Below are positions 1 through 6,828 of a stretch of DNA of 19,047 nt, piece after piece. The stretch comes from Clostridiales bacterium (GTDB taxonomy: Bacteria > Bacillota > Clostridia > Oscillospirales > Oscillospiraceae), in assembly GCA_004555705.1 (NCBI GenBank), contig SFHI01000023.1:1-19047 (forward strand). The letters run 5' to 3'. A program made the position numbers and the translations under genes. Every line of letters begins with the position of its first letter. Position 1 is the stretch's first letter. Under the pieces are notes generated by a model. The model searched no databases. It was not told the origin of the DNA and saw only the letters and a program-made list of their open reading frames with translations.

Positions 1-579
1 GCGGGTGCACTGAGCGGCGGTGAACTTGTAAGCGCCGTGGCTGGTGCCGATGGCGATGGCCAGGGAGTCACAGCCGGTCTTGGCGACGAACTCCTCCACC
101 TCCTCGGGACGGGTGTAGGAAGCGGCGTGGGCGGCGACCTTCACATCGTCCTCGATGCCGGCCAGGGTGCCCAGCTCAGCCTCGACCACCACACCGTGGT
201 CATGGGCATACTCAACGACCTTCTTGGTGATCTCGATGTTCTCGGCAAAGGGCTTGCTGGAAGCGTCGATCATAACGGAAGTAAAGCCGCCGTCGATGCA
301 GGACTTGCAGGTCTCGAAGTCGGGGCCGTGGTCCAGGTGCAGCACGATGGGAATCTCGGGGCACTCAATCACGGCAGCCTCCACCAGCTTCACCAGGTAA
401 GTATGGTTGGCATAGGCACGGGCGCCCTTGGACACCTGCAGGATCACGGGAGCCTTCTCCTCGCGGCAGGCCTCGGTGATGCCCTGTACGATCTCCATGT
501 TGTTGACGTTGAAAGCGCCGATGGCGTAGCCGCCGTCGTAAGCCTTCTTGAACATCTCGGTAGAAGTAACAAGAGCCAT
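1..579 (-). CDS. fba: Class II fructose-1,6-bisphosphate aldolase, 3' part outside window
   Basis: The 193 visible N-terminal residues begin MALVTSTEMFKKAYDGGYAI and match class II (zinc-dependent) fructose-bisphosphate aldolases, which cleave fructose-1,6-bisphosphate to glyceraldehyde-3-phosphate and dihydroxyacetone phosphate in the cytoplasm. Visible family motifs are HLDHG at 81-85 (catalytic Asp83 and zinc-ligand His84), EAELG at 133-137 (a metal-ligand Glu region) and TSHG ending near residue 182 (a further zinc His at 181). The start ATG at 577-579 follows AAAGGA at a suitable distance. The frame is open to base 1, so the C-terminal third, with the phosphate-binding Gly loop, lies off the window. 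The gene is divergent from pyrophosphate-dependent phosphofructokinase, whose product it consumes. Family assignment is firm. The physiological direction (glycolysis or gluconeogenesis) is not shown. Confidence 0.95.
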   Translation of the reverse strand, partial: MALVTSTEMFKKAYDGGYAIGAFNVNNMEIVQGITEACREEKAPVILQVSKGARAYANHTYLVKLVEAAVIECPEIPIVLHLDHGPDFETCKSCIDGGFTSVMIDASSKPFAENIEITKKVVEYAHDHGVVVEAELGTLAGIEDDVKVAAHAASYTRPEEVEEFVAKTGCDSLAIAIGTSHGAYKFTAAQCTR

Positions 580-633
580 TGGTATCAATCCTTTCTTATT
601 GTACGGCCCAAAGAGCCGCTTTTTTATGAGTAC

Positions 634-661
634 ATTATAGCACAGAATTCTCTTTTTTCAA
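634..661 (-). promoter_or_regulatory. Sigma-A type promoter of the aldolase gene
   Basis: On the minus strand there is a TTGAAA -35 box (656-661), a 16-base spacer and a perfect TATAAT -10 box (634-639). The -10 is preceded by TGC, giving an extended -10. It lies about 55 bases upstream of the aldolase start codon and is the only good promoter on that side. Confidence 0.7.
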
Positions 662-707
662 TACCAATCTTTTTATACCGATTGCCCCATAAACTCAGCA
701 CTATGCC

Positions 708-936
708 AAATTGGTGCTTGTCGCTGCGCTGGAAGTTGACAGTTGAAAGTGGACAGTTGACAGTTGTGGTATCCCCTTCGGGGATCAATTTGAAATAATA
801 ATGTTGGAAAAACGGCCTCATTTCACATAAAGATGTGACGATGGCCGATTATTTAAATTGTCCCGAAGGGACTCCTTAACTGTCCACTGTCAACTGTCCA
901 CTATCAACTCGGGCTCCACCCGACAAACACCATTTT
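708..936. repeat. Palindromic element with heptad-repeat arms, bracketed by the shared 13-mer
   Basis: The core at 734-909 is a long imperfect palindrome. Its left arm is about 4.7 copies of a seven-base unit (AGTTGAC, 734-766). Its right arm is the inverted set (AACTGTC-type, 878-909). Pairing continues inward through the ATCCCCTTCGGGGAT side against GTCCCGAAGGGACT, then to a CACAT/ATGTG tip around 824-837. Outside the arms are AAATTGGTGCTTG (708-720) and CAAACACCATTTT (924-936), the bracket motif also seen around the other elements in this window. No coding capacity was recognised. It lies between the divergent aldolase and phosphofructokinase promoters. Confidence 0.8.
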
Positions 937-984
937 GCCCCGCTGCCGCGTTAGCCCGATAAGCAGATTTTTTTCAAAACCCTA

Positions 985-1013
985 TTTACCTTTTGCGGAT
1001 TATGAAGTATAAT
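985..1013 (+). promoter_or_regulatory. Promoter of the phosphofructokinase gene
   Basis: TTTACC (985-990) and a perfect TATAAT (1008-1013) are separated by 17 bases. Transcription would start near 1020, leaving a leader of about 40 bases before the start codon at 1059. Confidence 0.65.
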
Positions 1014-1058
1014 GTATATGTAACTTTTTGCGCAAAAATACATAAGGAGTGTTTTCAT

Positions 1059-2717
1059 ATGAATATTTCCCCTCTGCAGGCTGCAAGATACCAGTATAAC
1101 CCCAAGCTGCCCGGTATGCTGAGACACGGCATTTCCGAGATTTGTGTCCGCAGCGGCGGCGCTACCGAGTCTGTTGCCGATCAGGACAAGATCAAAGCCC
1201 TGTTCCCCAACACCTACGGCAAGAACGAGATCGTCTTTGAGAAAGGCGTGAACACCAGCGAGAATAAGAAGCTCACCGTTGGCGTGATCCTCTCCGGCGG
1301 CCAGGCTCCCGGCGGCCACAACGTCATCTGCGGCCTGTACGATGCCCTGAAGGCCACCAACCCCGCCAACGTGCTCTACGGCTTCAAGGGCGGCCCCAGC
1401 GGTCTGCTGGAGGACGACTACATCATCTTCGGCGACGAGTACATCAACCAGTACCGCAACACCGGCGGCTTCGACATCATCGGCTCCGGCCGCACCAAGC
1501 TGGAGACCGAGGAGCAGTTTGCCATCGTGGTGGAAAACTGCCGCAAGCACGGCGTCAACGCCCTGGTCATCATCGGCGGCGACGACTCCAACACCAACGC
1601 CGCCGTTCTGGCGGAGTACTGCGCCGCCCACGATACCGGCATCCAGGTCATCGGCTGCCCCAAGACCATCGACGGCGACCTGAAGAACGAGGACATCGAG
1701 TGCTCCTTCGGCTTTGACACCGCCACCAAGACCTACTCCGAGATCATCGGCAACATTGAGCGGGACGCCAACTCCGCCAAGAAGTACTGGCACTTTGTCA
1801 AGGTCATGGGCCGGTCCGCTTCCCATGTGGCGCTGGAGTGCGCCCTGCAGACCCAGCCCAACATCTGCCTCATCGGTGAGGAGGTTGCCGCCAAGAAGAT
1901 GTCCCTGGCCGAGATCGCGAACTACATTGCCGACTCCGTGGCCGCCCGTGCCGCCAAGGGCTGGAACTTCGGCGTCGCCATCATCCCCGAGGGCATCGTG
2001 GAGTTCGTGCCTGAGTTCTCCGTGCTGATCGCCGAGATCAACGAGCTGCTGGCCGGCTCCAAGGCCGACGCCTTCAACGTTCTGCCCACCTGGGAGGATA
2101 AGTACGCCTTCATCGAGAACGGTCTGACGAAGCAGTCCATGGCCGTGTTTGCCCTGCTGCCCCAGAACATCCAGCAGCAGCTGTTCCTGGAGCGGGACCC
2201 CCACGGCAACGTGCAGGTGTCCCTCATCGAGTCCGAGAAGCTGTTCTCCGCGTTGGTTGCCGAGAATCTGAAGGCCCGCAAGGCCGCCGGCACCTACAGC
2301 GGCAAATTCTCCCCCCTGCATCACTTCCTGGGCTACGAAGGCCGCTGCGCCTTCCCCAGCAACTTCGATGCCGACTACTGCTACTCCCTGGGCTACAATG
2401 CCGCCATGCTGATCCAGTACGGCTTCACCGGGTACCTGTCCAAGGTGTCCAATCTGTCCAAGCCCGCCGAGGAGTGGGTTGCCGGCGGTATGCCCATCAC
2501 CAAGATGATGAACATCGAGCGCCGTCACGGCCACGACAAGCCCGTCATCCGCAAGGCTCTGGTGGAGCTGGAGGGCGCGCCCTTTAAGTACTTCGCCGAG
2601 CACAGGGATCAGTGGGCCGTGGAGACCAGCTTCGTCTACCCCGGCGCCATCCAGTACTTTGGACCCAGCGAGGTCTGCGACCTGACCACCCGGACCCTGG
2701 CTCTGGAGAAGGCCTGA
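1059..2717 (+). CDS. pfp: Pyrophosphate--fructose-6-phosphate 1-phosphotransferase (552 aa)
   Basis: This enzyme uses pyrophosphate rather than ATP to phosphorylate fructose-6-phosphate, reversibly, in the cytoplasm. The start is ATG 1059, nine bases after AAGGAG. An upstream in-frame ATG-containing extension from 993 lacks a ribosome site and would overlap the promoter. Family signatures are GGQAPGGHN (80-88), GGDDSNTN (173-180) and PKTIDGDL (201-208). In the PFK family, the Asp in GGDDS and the Lys in PKTIDGD mark PPi use, whereas ATP enzymes have GGDGS and a Gly in the second motif. MGRSASHVALE follows as the sugar-phosphate motif. The length of about 550 residues fits the long PPi-PFK clade also found in plants, Borrelia and Clostridia. 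It ends at a strong terminator, so it appears monocistronic. Confidence is high for function. Confidence 0.95.
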   Translation: MNISPLQAARYQYNPKLPGMLRHGISEICVRSGGATESVADQDKIKALFPNTYGKNEIVFEKGVNTSENKKLTVGVILSGGQAPGGHNVICGLYDALKATNPANVLYGFKGGPSGLLEDDYIIFGDEYINQYRNTGGFDIIGSGRTKLETEEQFAIVVENCRKHGVNALVIIGGDDSNTNAAVLAEYCAAHDTGIQVIGCPKTIDGDLKNEDIECSFGFDTATKTYSEIIGNIERDANSAKKYWHFVKVMGRSASHVALECALQTQPNICLIGEEVAAKKMSLAEIANYIADSVAARAAKGWNFGVAIIPEGIVEFVPEFSVLIAEINELLAGSKADAFNVLPTWEDKYAFIENGLTKQSMAVFALLPQNIQQQLFLERDPHGNVQVSLIESEKLFSALVAENLKARKAAGTYSGKFSPLHHFLGYEGRCAFPSNFDADYCYSLGYNAAMLIQYGFTGYLSKVSNLSKPAEEWVAGGMPITKMMNIERRHGHDKPVIRKALVELEGAPFKYFAEHRDQWAVETSFVYPGAIQYFGPSEVCDLTTRTLALEKA

Positions 2718-2732
2718 TTGAAATACCCCAGA

Positions 2733-2761
2733 GGGGCTGCCCGTGAGGCAGCCCCTTTTTT
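2733..2761 (+). terminator. Rho-independent terminator of pfp
   Basis: A perfect nine-base-pair stem, GGGGCTGCC / GGCAGCCCC, has a five-base loop and is followed by TTTTTT. It begins 15 bases after the pfp stop codon. Confidence 0.93.
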
Positions 2762-2775
2762 GCGGAGATTTCGGC

Positions 2776-2949
2776 AAATTGGTGTTGAAGTTTTCAAACA
2801 CATTGCGTTTCCACCGTAGGGGCGGATATTATCCGCCCGAAGCGTTCCTGTTTTTGAGTTGTATCGTATAAAATGGGGATGTTCCGCCCCGTAAGGTTGC
2901 GGGCGGCTAATAGCCGCCCCTACGGTTGCAACTCGGCAAACGCAAATTT
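2776..2949. repeat. Double-hairpin (GGGGCGG...CCGCCC) element, copy 1
   Basis: The core at 2816-2923 has inverted ends: GTAGGGGCGGATATTATCCG at the left and the matching GCGGCTAATAGCCGCCCCTAC side at 2900-2923. Each end is itself a palindrome, so the RNA could form two hairpins or one long one. The bracket motif occurs as AAATTGGTGTTG (2776-2787) at the left and, degenerate, as CAAACGCAAATTT (2937-2949) at the right. The interior matches the copy at 4054-4222 (shared TTTTTGAG and ATAAAA stretches). It begins 15 bases after the pfp terminator. Confidence 0.8.
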
Positions 2950-3029
2950 ATCGGCTTGCCGAATCCGGTCGGGAAGCATTCCATCAGGTTTTGTTTTCGC
3001 GTCCTTTCCCCGGGACATATGGATATTCG

Positions 3030-3112
3030 TTTACATAATAGCCAAAAAAGTTGACATAATCGCGTTTTTCTCTAAAAAACTTGATTTTTTTCGTGCAATA
3101 TGTTAATATAAT
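3030..3112 (+). promoter_or_regulatory. AT-rich promoter region with a 21-base-spaced direct repeat
   Basis: TTTACATAAT (3030-3039) and TTGACATAAT (3051-3060) are direct repeats offset by 21 bases, about two helical turns. TTGACA at 3051 is a perfect -35 box with a weak TAAAAA 16 bases on. A perfect TATAAT occurs at 3107-3112 and another at 3176-3181, but neither has an ideally spaced -35. The region is the obvious source of transcription for the gene at 3220. Which hexamers are used is unclear. Confidence 0.4.
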
Positions 3113-3219
3113 TCCCGTTTCCGGAAATCCCCTTTTCTGTTCGGCGTTTCGACAGAATTTTTTCCGGCATCCGGGTATAATACAGGGGATCCACGCGAAT
3201 CGCGAAAGGAGCTGATCTC

Positions 3220-3918
3220 ATGGAAGAGCTGCACGAAGAAGAACTGCGGGAAGAAGCGCCGCAGAAGGACGAATTCACCATGAAGCCCAGGGAAAGACGG
3301 ACGCAAACGGTCTCGCCTGTTTCCGTTTTCCTGGGGAAAATTGCGGCTTACTTTGCCAATATCGGAAAAGATGTAAAATGGTACTACGACATCCGGCTGT
3401 GGTCGCCGCTGATTCTGCTGCTGCTGATCCTTGCCCTTCTCCCCGGGAAGGGTAAGAGCGAAACACCTGCGGAAACCACCCCGGAAACGGTGGCCGAGAT
3501 CATGGAGACGGAGCCGGAGGTCACCCAGCCCCCCACCGTGGAGCCCCTCAATCCCAGAGCCGAAGCCCTGGCAAGGCTGGCCGACACCGTGGGCGCGGGG
3601 CGTTCCGACAACGTAAAGACCGTCATCATGTGGGTTGCCGTCAACCGGGAGGAGGACCGTGCCAACGGCTACGGCAAGGACCTTCTGGAGGAGATCGCCC
3701 GCCCCAGCCAGTGGCAGGGCTATGACGAAAACGCCTCCTACACCGACCATACATACGAGATTGCCCTGGAGGTCCTGGAAATCCAGGCAAGCGGCGCCCT
3801 GCGGCCCGTGGATTCGGATATGCTGTGGTTTGTGCTGAACGACGACGGCTCCATCACCCTGCGCAATATGTACGCCGAAACAGCCACTCAGAAATGGCGG
3901 ACAAAAACCGTAAAATAG
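3220..3918 (+). CDS. Membrane-anchored protein with possible SleB/cell-wall-hydrolase-like domain
   Basis: A 232-residue protein starting at ATG 3220, eight bases after AAAGGAG. Residues 1-60 are a charged cytoplasmic segment, with an acidic extreme N terminus. Residues 61-75 (WSPLILLLLILALLP) form a single membrane helix. Residues 80-110 are a Thr/Pro/Glu linker. Residues 112-232 form the outer domain. Within it, VIMWVAVNREED, then LLEEIARPSQWQGY, then a helix ending before DMLWFVLNDDG, resemble the order VVLNR / QFSGY / FYN-like segments of Hydrolase_2 (SleB/CwlJ) domains. That is a by-eye resemblance, and the catalytic Glu is not securely placed. The gene is monocistronic between its own promoter region and a strong terminator. 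A role at the cell surface is likely; an enzymatic role is unproven. Confidence 0.6.
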   Translation: MEELHEEELREEAPQKDEFTMKPRERRTQTVSPVSVFLGKIAAYFANIGKDVKWYYDIRLWSPLILLLLILALLPGKGKSETPAETTPETVAEIMETEPEVTQPPTVEPLNPRAEALARLADTVGAGRSDNVKTVIMWVAVNREEDRANGYGKDLLEEIARPSQWQGYDENASYTDHTYEIALEVLEIQASGALRPVDSDMLWFVLNDDGSITLRNMYAETATQKWRTKTVK

Positions 3919-3926
3919 CAGCCCAA

Positions 3927-3969
3927 GCGCCTCTGAAAACTGCCGGTTTTCAGAGGCGCCCTTTTCTTT
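3927..3969 (+). terminator. Rho-independent terminator
   Basis: A perfect 14-base-pair stem, GCGCCTCTGAAAAC / GTTTTCAGAGGCGC, has a five-base loop (TGCCG) and a T-rich tail (CCTTTTCTTT). It starts nine bases after the stop codon at 3918. Confidence 0.93.
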
Positions 3970-4053
3970 GCCTCCCATGCGCCATTGAAAACGCCGCTTC
4001 CGTGTGGTATGATTTTGCTGAATATACCTGTCGGTTTCCCTCAGCGATTTCAT

Positions 4054-4222
4054 AAATTGGTGTTTGAAGTTTTGGGATACATTACGTTGATGCCGTAGGG
4101 GCGGCTATTAGCCGCCCGAATGTTTCAGATTTTTGAGCGTTTACGGATAAAACGGACTTTTCCGTAGTCGTTGGGTCGCGGGCGGCTGATAGCCGCCCCT
4201 ACAACAATTACCAAACACCAAC
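4054..4222. repeat. Double-hairpin (GGGGCGG...CCGCCC) element, copy 2
   Basis: The core at 4095-4202 has near-perfect inverted ends built on GTAGGGGCGGCTATTAGCCG. The interior is homologous to the element at 2776-2949. The outer bracket is AAATTGGTGTTTG (4054-4066) and CAAACACCAAC (4212-4222), facing inward. The right end is only 62 bases upstream of the response regulator start. It may therefore sit in, or supply, that operon's 5' region. No convincing promoter was found between the element and the gene. Confidence 0.8.
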
Positions 4223-4284
4223 TGATCGATTTGCTGTGTCAAGCCGATTGTGCTTTGGAGAATATGTCATTGGGAGGCGGCTGT

Positions 4285-4935
4285 ATGAAAATCTTGTTGG
4301 TAGAGGACGATCCCGCTTTGGGGGACGCGCTGGAGGAATTGCTGAACCGGGAGGGGTACGAGGTAGCCCGGGCCGGTTCCCGCCGGGAGGCCGGGGAGCG
4401 GCTGGACGGCAGCGTTCAGCTGGTGCTGCTGGATGTCTCCCTGCCGGATGGGGACGGCGTCAGGGCGTGCAGGCAGTGGCGGGAGGAGGGGATCTCCACC
4501 CCGATTTTGTTCCTGACGGCAAAGGACGAGGAATACGATGTGGTCCGGGGCCTGGACGCCGGGGGAAACGACTATGTGACCAAGCCCTTCCGGGTTCAGG
4601 AGCTGCTGAGCCGGATTCGGGTGCTGCTGCGGGGGCAGCAGGTACCTGCCCCGGTCAAGACCCGAAACGGAATCTGTCTGGATACCGAAAAAATGCAGGC
4701 CAGCAAAGCGGGGGTTCCCCTGAACCTGACCCTGACGGAGTATAAGATTTTGCAGTGCCTCATTTCCCATTCCGGGATCGTCACCCGGGGCCACCTGCTG
4801 GACGCGCTGTGGGACGCGGACGCCAGATTCGTGGACGACAACACCCTTTCCGTCCACGTCAGCCGCCTCCGGGAGAAAATCGGCGGAGAACACATCAAAA
4901 CCATCCGGGGGGTTGGCTATCAATGGGTGGACTGA
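4285..4935 (+). CDS. OmpR/PhoB-family response regulator
   Basis: A 216-residue two-component regulator. The start ATG 4285 is seven bases after GGAGG; the frame is open further upstream, but that part runs into the repeat element. The receiver domain is residues 1-115, with the acidic pair Asp8/Asp9, phospho-acceptor Asp50 (VLLDVSLPDGDG), Thr78 and Lys100 (VTKPF). A winged-helix DNA-binding domain occupies about 125-216, with the typical LTLTEYKILQ and VHVSRLREKI segments and the C-terminal IRGVGYQW. It overlaps the kinase gene by 13 bases, indicating translational coupling and a cognate pair. By context it probably controls the ABC operon at 6145. The subfamily is VanR/BceR-like by layout, but the ligand or stress is unknown. 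Confidence 0.93.
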   Translation: MKILLVEDDPALGDALEELLNREGYEVARAGSRREAGERLDGSVQLVLLDVSLPDGDGVRACRQWREEGISTPILFLTAKDEEYDVVRGLDAGGNDYVTKPFRVQELLSRIRVLLRGQQVPAPVKTRNGICLDTEKMQASKAGVPLNLTLTEYKILQCLISHSGIVTRGHLLDALWDADARFVDDNTLSVHVSRLREKIGGEHIKTIRGVGYQWVD

Positions 4936-5807
4936 TTTTCTTGGCAGCGGCCCTGGGGGCGGCCTGCCTGACACTGATGATTCTCCGCTTGCGGGAGCAC
5001 CGGCGCATCCGGCAGCTCACCCAGCAGGCCGAGGATTTCCTGAACCATTCGGGAAAGCCCATGGATGTGGCCCTGGGAGAGGACGATATCGCCATGCTCC
5101 AGAATGCGCTGTGCGAATTGCAGGACCGGCTGATCCGGGCCCGGGAGCTGCAAAAGGAGGAATGCAGCCGCACAAGCAGTCTGACCGCGGACATTTCCCA
5201 CCAGTTAAAAACGCCGCTGACCACCCTCCGGGTCTATACCGAGCTGGACGCCGCGCCCCATATGGAGGCGAGCCTGGCCCAGATTTCCCGGATGGAGAAC
5301 CTGATTCAGGGACTTCTGCGCCTGGAGCGGCTCTGCGCCGACGGCTACAGCTTTACCTTCCGGGAGCAGGACATGGGGGAACTGATCGCGGAGCAGTGGA
5401 GCTTTCTCGCCCCGGCTTTCCCGGGCCGGAATCTGGAGCTTTCCGGCCAGGCGGTGATCCGCTGTGACGGAAAATGGATGGGAGAAGCCTTCCTGAATTT
5501 ATTGAAAAACGCCTGTGAGCACACCGCCCCCGAGGGAACGGTCTGGGTCTCTCTGGAAAAAACCGAGGCCGCGTTTTTCTGCGCCCTGGAGGATGACGGA
5601 GGGGGCGTCCCGGAAAAGGATTTGCCCCATCTCTTTGAGCGTTTTTACCGGGCAGAGCACCAAAGCACCCAGGGCGCAGGAATCGGCCTTTCCATCGTCC
5701 GGGAAATTCTCCGCCGCCACCACGGCACCATCGCCGCGTCCAACACCGGAAAGGGCCTTCGCATGGAGATCACCCTCCCCATCCTGGAGGCCGCCCGGCC
5801 CCTGTAA
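4923..5807 (+). CDS. Sensor histidine kinase with a minimal N-terminal sensor
   Basis: A 294-residue kinase starting at ATG 4923, inside the end of the regulator gene (13-base overlap), after a G-rich site. One hydrophobic helix (about residues 3-21) is followed directly by a linker. There is no extracellular domain and no second obvious membrane span. The H-box ADISHQLKTPL puts the phospho-His at 93. The ATPase domain shows the N-box NLLKNACEHT (Asn192, Asn196), DDGGGV, LFERFYR and GAGIGLSIV. Kinases with such short sensors often read the state of a partner ABC transporter, which fits the permease encoded next. No clear terminator follows. A palindromic element separates it from the ABC genes. 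Confidence 0.9.
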   Translation: MGGLIFLAAALGAACLTLMILRLREHRRIRQLTQQAEDFLNHSGKPMDVALGEDDIAMLQNALCELQDRLIRARELQKEECSRTSSLTADISHQLKTPLTTLRVYTELDAAPHMEASLAQISRMENLIQGLLRLERLCADGYSFTFREQDMGELIAEQWSFLAPAFPGRNLELSGQAVIRCDGKWMGEAFLNLLKNACEHTAPEGTVWVSLEKTEAAFFCALEDDGGGVPEKDLPHLFERFYRAEHQSTQGAGIGLSIVREILRRHHGTIAASNTGKGLRMEITLPILEAARPL

Positions 5808-5832
5808 GCCGCGCCCCGGCAGGGGTGCGTAC

Positions 5833-6030
5833 AAATTGGTGTTTGTATGATTTTACTGTCATTGCGAGCCAGTGCGCACACTGGCGTGGCAATCCCCCGG
5901 TTAGAGAGAAAATGTACCGAAAAGTACCACGAGGAGTGGAAGCTGTTGCGTTTTTGGTGGTAATCGTTACCTGATTCCTTTCAACCGGGGGATTGCCACG
6001 ACCAGTGTGCGCACTGGTCTCGCAATGACA
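5833..6030. repeat. TGTCATTGCGA...CGCAATGACA palindromic element, copy A
   Basis: The 174-base core (5857-6030) runs from TGTCATTGCGAGCC to CGCAATGACA. Its sub-terminal inverted repeat carries CCAGTGCGCACACTGG and GGCAATCCCCCGGTT on one side and matching bases on the other. The interior is related to copies B and C in reverse complement (GGTGGTAATCG, AATGTACCGAA). The left bracket AAATTGGTGTTTG is present at 5833-5845. No right bracket was found, so this copy looks truncated at its right side. It lies between the two-component genes and the ABC operon. Confidence 0.82.
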
Positions 6031-6061
6031 GCGTTTTTTATCGATCTGATGTTTTCCGGAA

Positions 6062-6123
6062 TTGTCAATCTTACGAATTCTTAAGCTTCCCGCAAGAGCA
6101 GCGTAAGCTTCGCCTGTTAGGAT
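6062..6123 (+). promoter_or_regulatory. Putative response-regulator site and promoter of the ABC operon
   Basis: CTTACGAATT (6070-6079) and CTTAAGCTTC (6080-6089) are imperfect direct repeats exactly ten bases apart, the geometry OmpR-family regulators typically bind. A GTAAG (6103-6107) lies inverted to them. TAGGAT at 6118-6123 is a weak -10 candidate, but it leaves a very short leader before the ribosome site at 6130. That this is the target of the upstream regulator is inference from position and geometry. Confidence 0.35.
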
Positions 6124-6144
6124 ATCCCCAAAGGAGGAATGCAC

Positions 6145-6828
6145 ATGGAAATCATGCATTGCGAGAACTTAAGCAAAATCTACCAGACAGGCGAGGCTGC
6201 GGTTTTTGCCCTGGACGATGTTACCCTCTCTTTGACGGCAGGCAGCTTCACGGCCATCACCGGCCCCAGCGGCAGCGGCAAATCCACCTTGCTCCACCTG
6301 CTCAGCGGGCTGGACAAGCCCACCAAGGGTACGGTCTATTACCGGGAAAATGACCTCTACAAGTATAACGACAACCAGCTGTCCGTCCTGCGCCGCCGGA
6401 GATTCGGCTTCGTGTTCCAGAGCTACAATCTGGTGAAGGAGCTGACGGGCTACGAAAACATATTGCTTCCTGTCATGCTGGATTCCCGGAAGCCGGACGA
6501 GGAATATTTAAACCGAATCATCGATCTTCTGGGAATCCGGGACCGGATGAGCCATCTCCCCGGGGCCATGAGCGGCGGCCAGCAGCAGCGGTTCTGCATC
6601 GCCCGGGCCCTGGCCAACAAGCCCGCCCTTCTCTTCGCCGACGAGCCCACCGGAAACCTGGACGGCAAGGCGGGCCGGGAGGTGCTTACCTTGCTGCGCA
6701 CCGTCAGCCACGAGCTGGGGATCACCCTGGTGCTGGTGACCCACGACCTCCATGTGGCGGAGCAGGCCGACCGGGTGATTCAGCTTTCGGACGGAAAAAT
6801 CGTCGCGGACAGCGGGGTGACGGAATGA
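6145..6828 (+). CDS. ABC transporter ATP-binding protein (MacB/LolD-like)
   Basis: A 227-residue ATPase. ATG 6145 is preferred over ATG 6139 because AAAGGAGG (6130-6137) is seven bases before the former and only one before the latter. Motifs are Walker A GPSGSGKST (40-48), a Q-loop in FGFVFQSYNLV, signature MSGGQQQR (142-149), Walker B LLFADEP (162-168) with TGNLD after it, and the switch His200 in LVTHD. These are typical of the MacB/LolD/BceA-type subfamily that pairs with FtsX-domain permeases and drives mechanotransmission rather than classical transport. Its stop overlaps the permease start (ATGA at 6825-6828), so the two proteins should be made together and form one complex at the membrane. 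Confidence 0.95.
   Translation: MEIMHCENLSKIYQTGEAAVFALDDVTLSLTAGSFTAITGPSGSGKSTLLHLLSGLDKPTKGTVYYRENDLYKYNDNQLSVLRRRRFGFVFQSYNLVKELTGYENILLPVMLDSRKPDEEYLNRIIDLLGIRDRMSHLPGAMSGGQQQRFCIARALANKPALLFADEPTGNLDGKAGREVLTLLRTVSHELGITLVLVTHDLHVAEQADRVIQLSDGKIVADSGVTE

Noticed and set aside
37..798. A 253-codon plus-strand frame at the window start
   Set aside because: It is antisense to the class II aldolase and then runs into the repeat element; composition and lack of motifs mark it as a shadow.
951..2801. A 616-codon open frame on the minus strand across pfp
   Set aside because: It is the antisense shadow of a GC-rich gene: Gly/Val/Leu/Asp-rich, low complexity, no family motif and no ribosome site. 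The plus strand encodes a clear PPi-phosphofructokinase.
3927..3969. The hairpin after the anchored-protein gene considered as part of the repeat family
   Set aside because: The perfect stem with a T-rich tail right after a stop codon is a normal terminator, and its sequence is not shared with any element.
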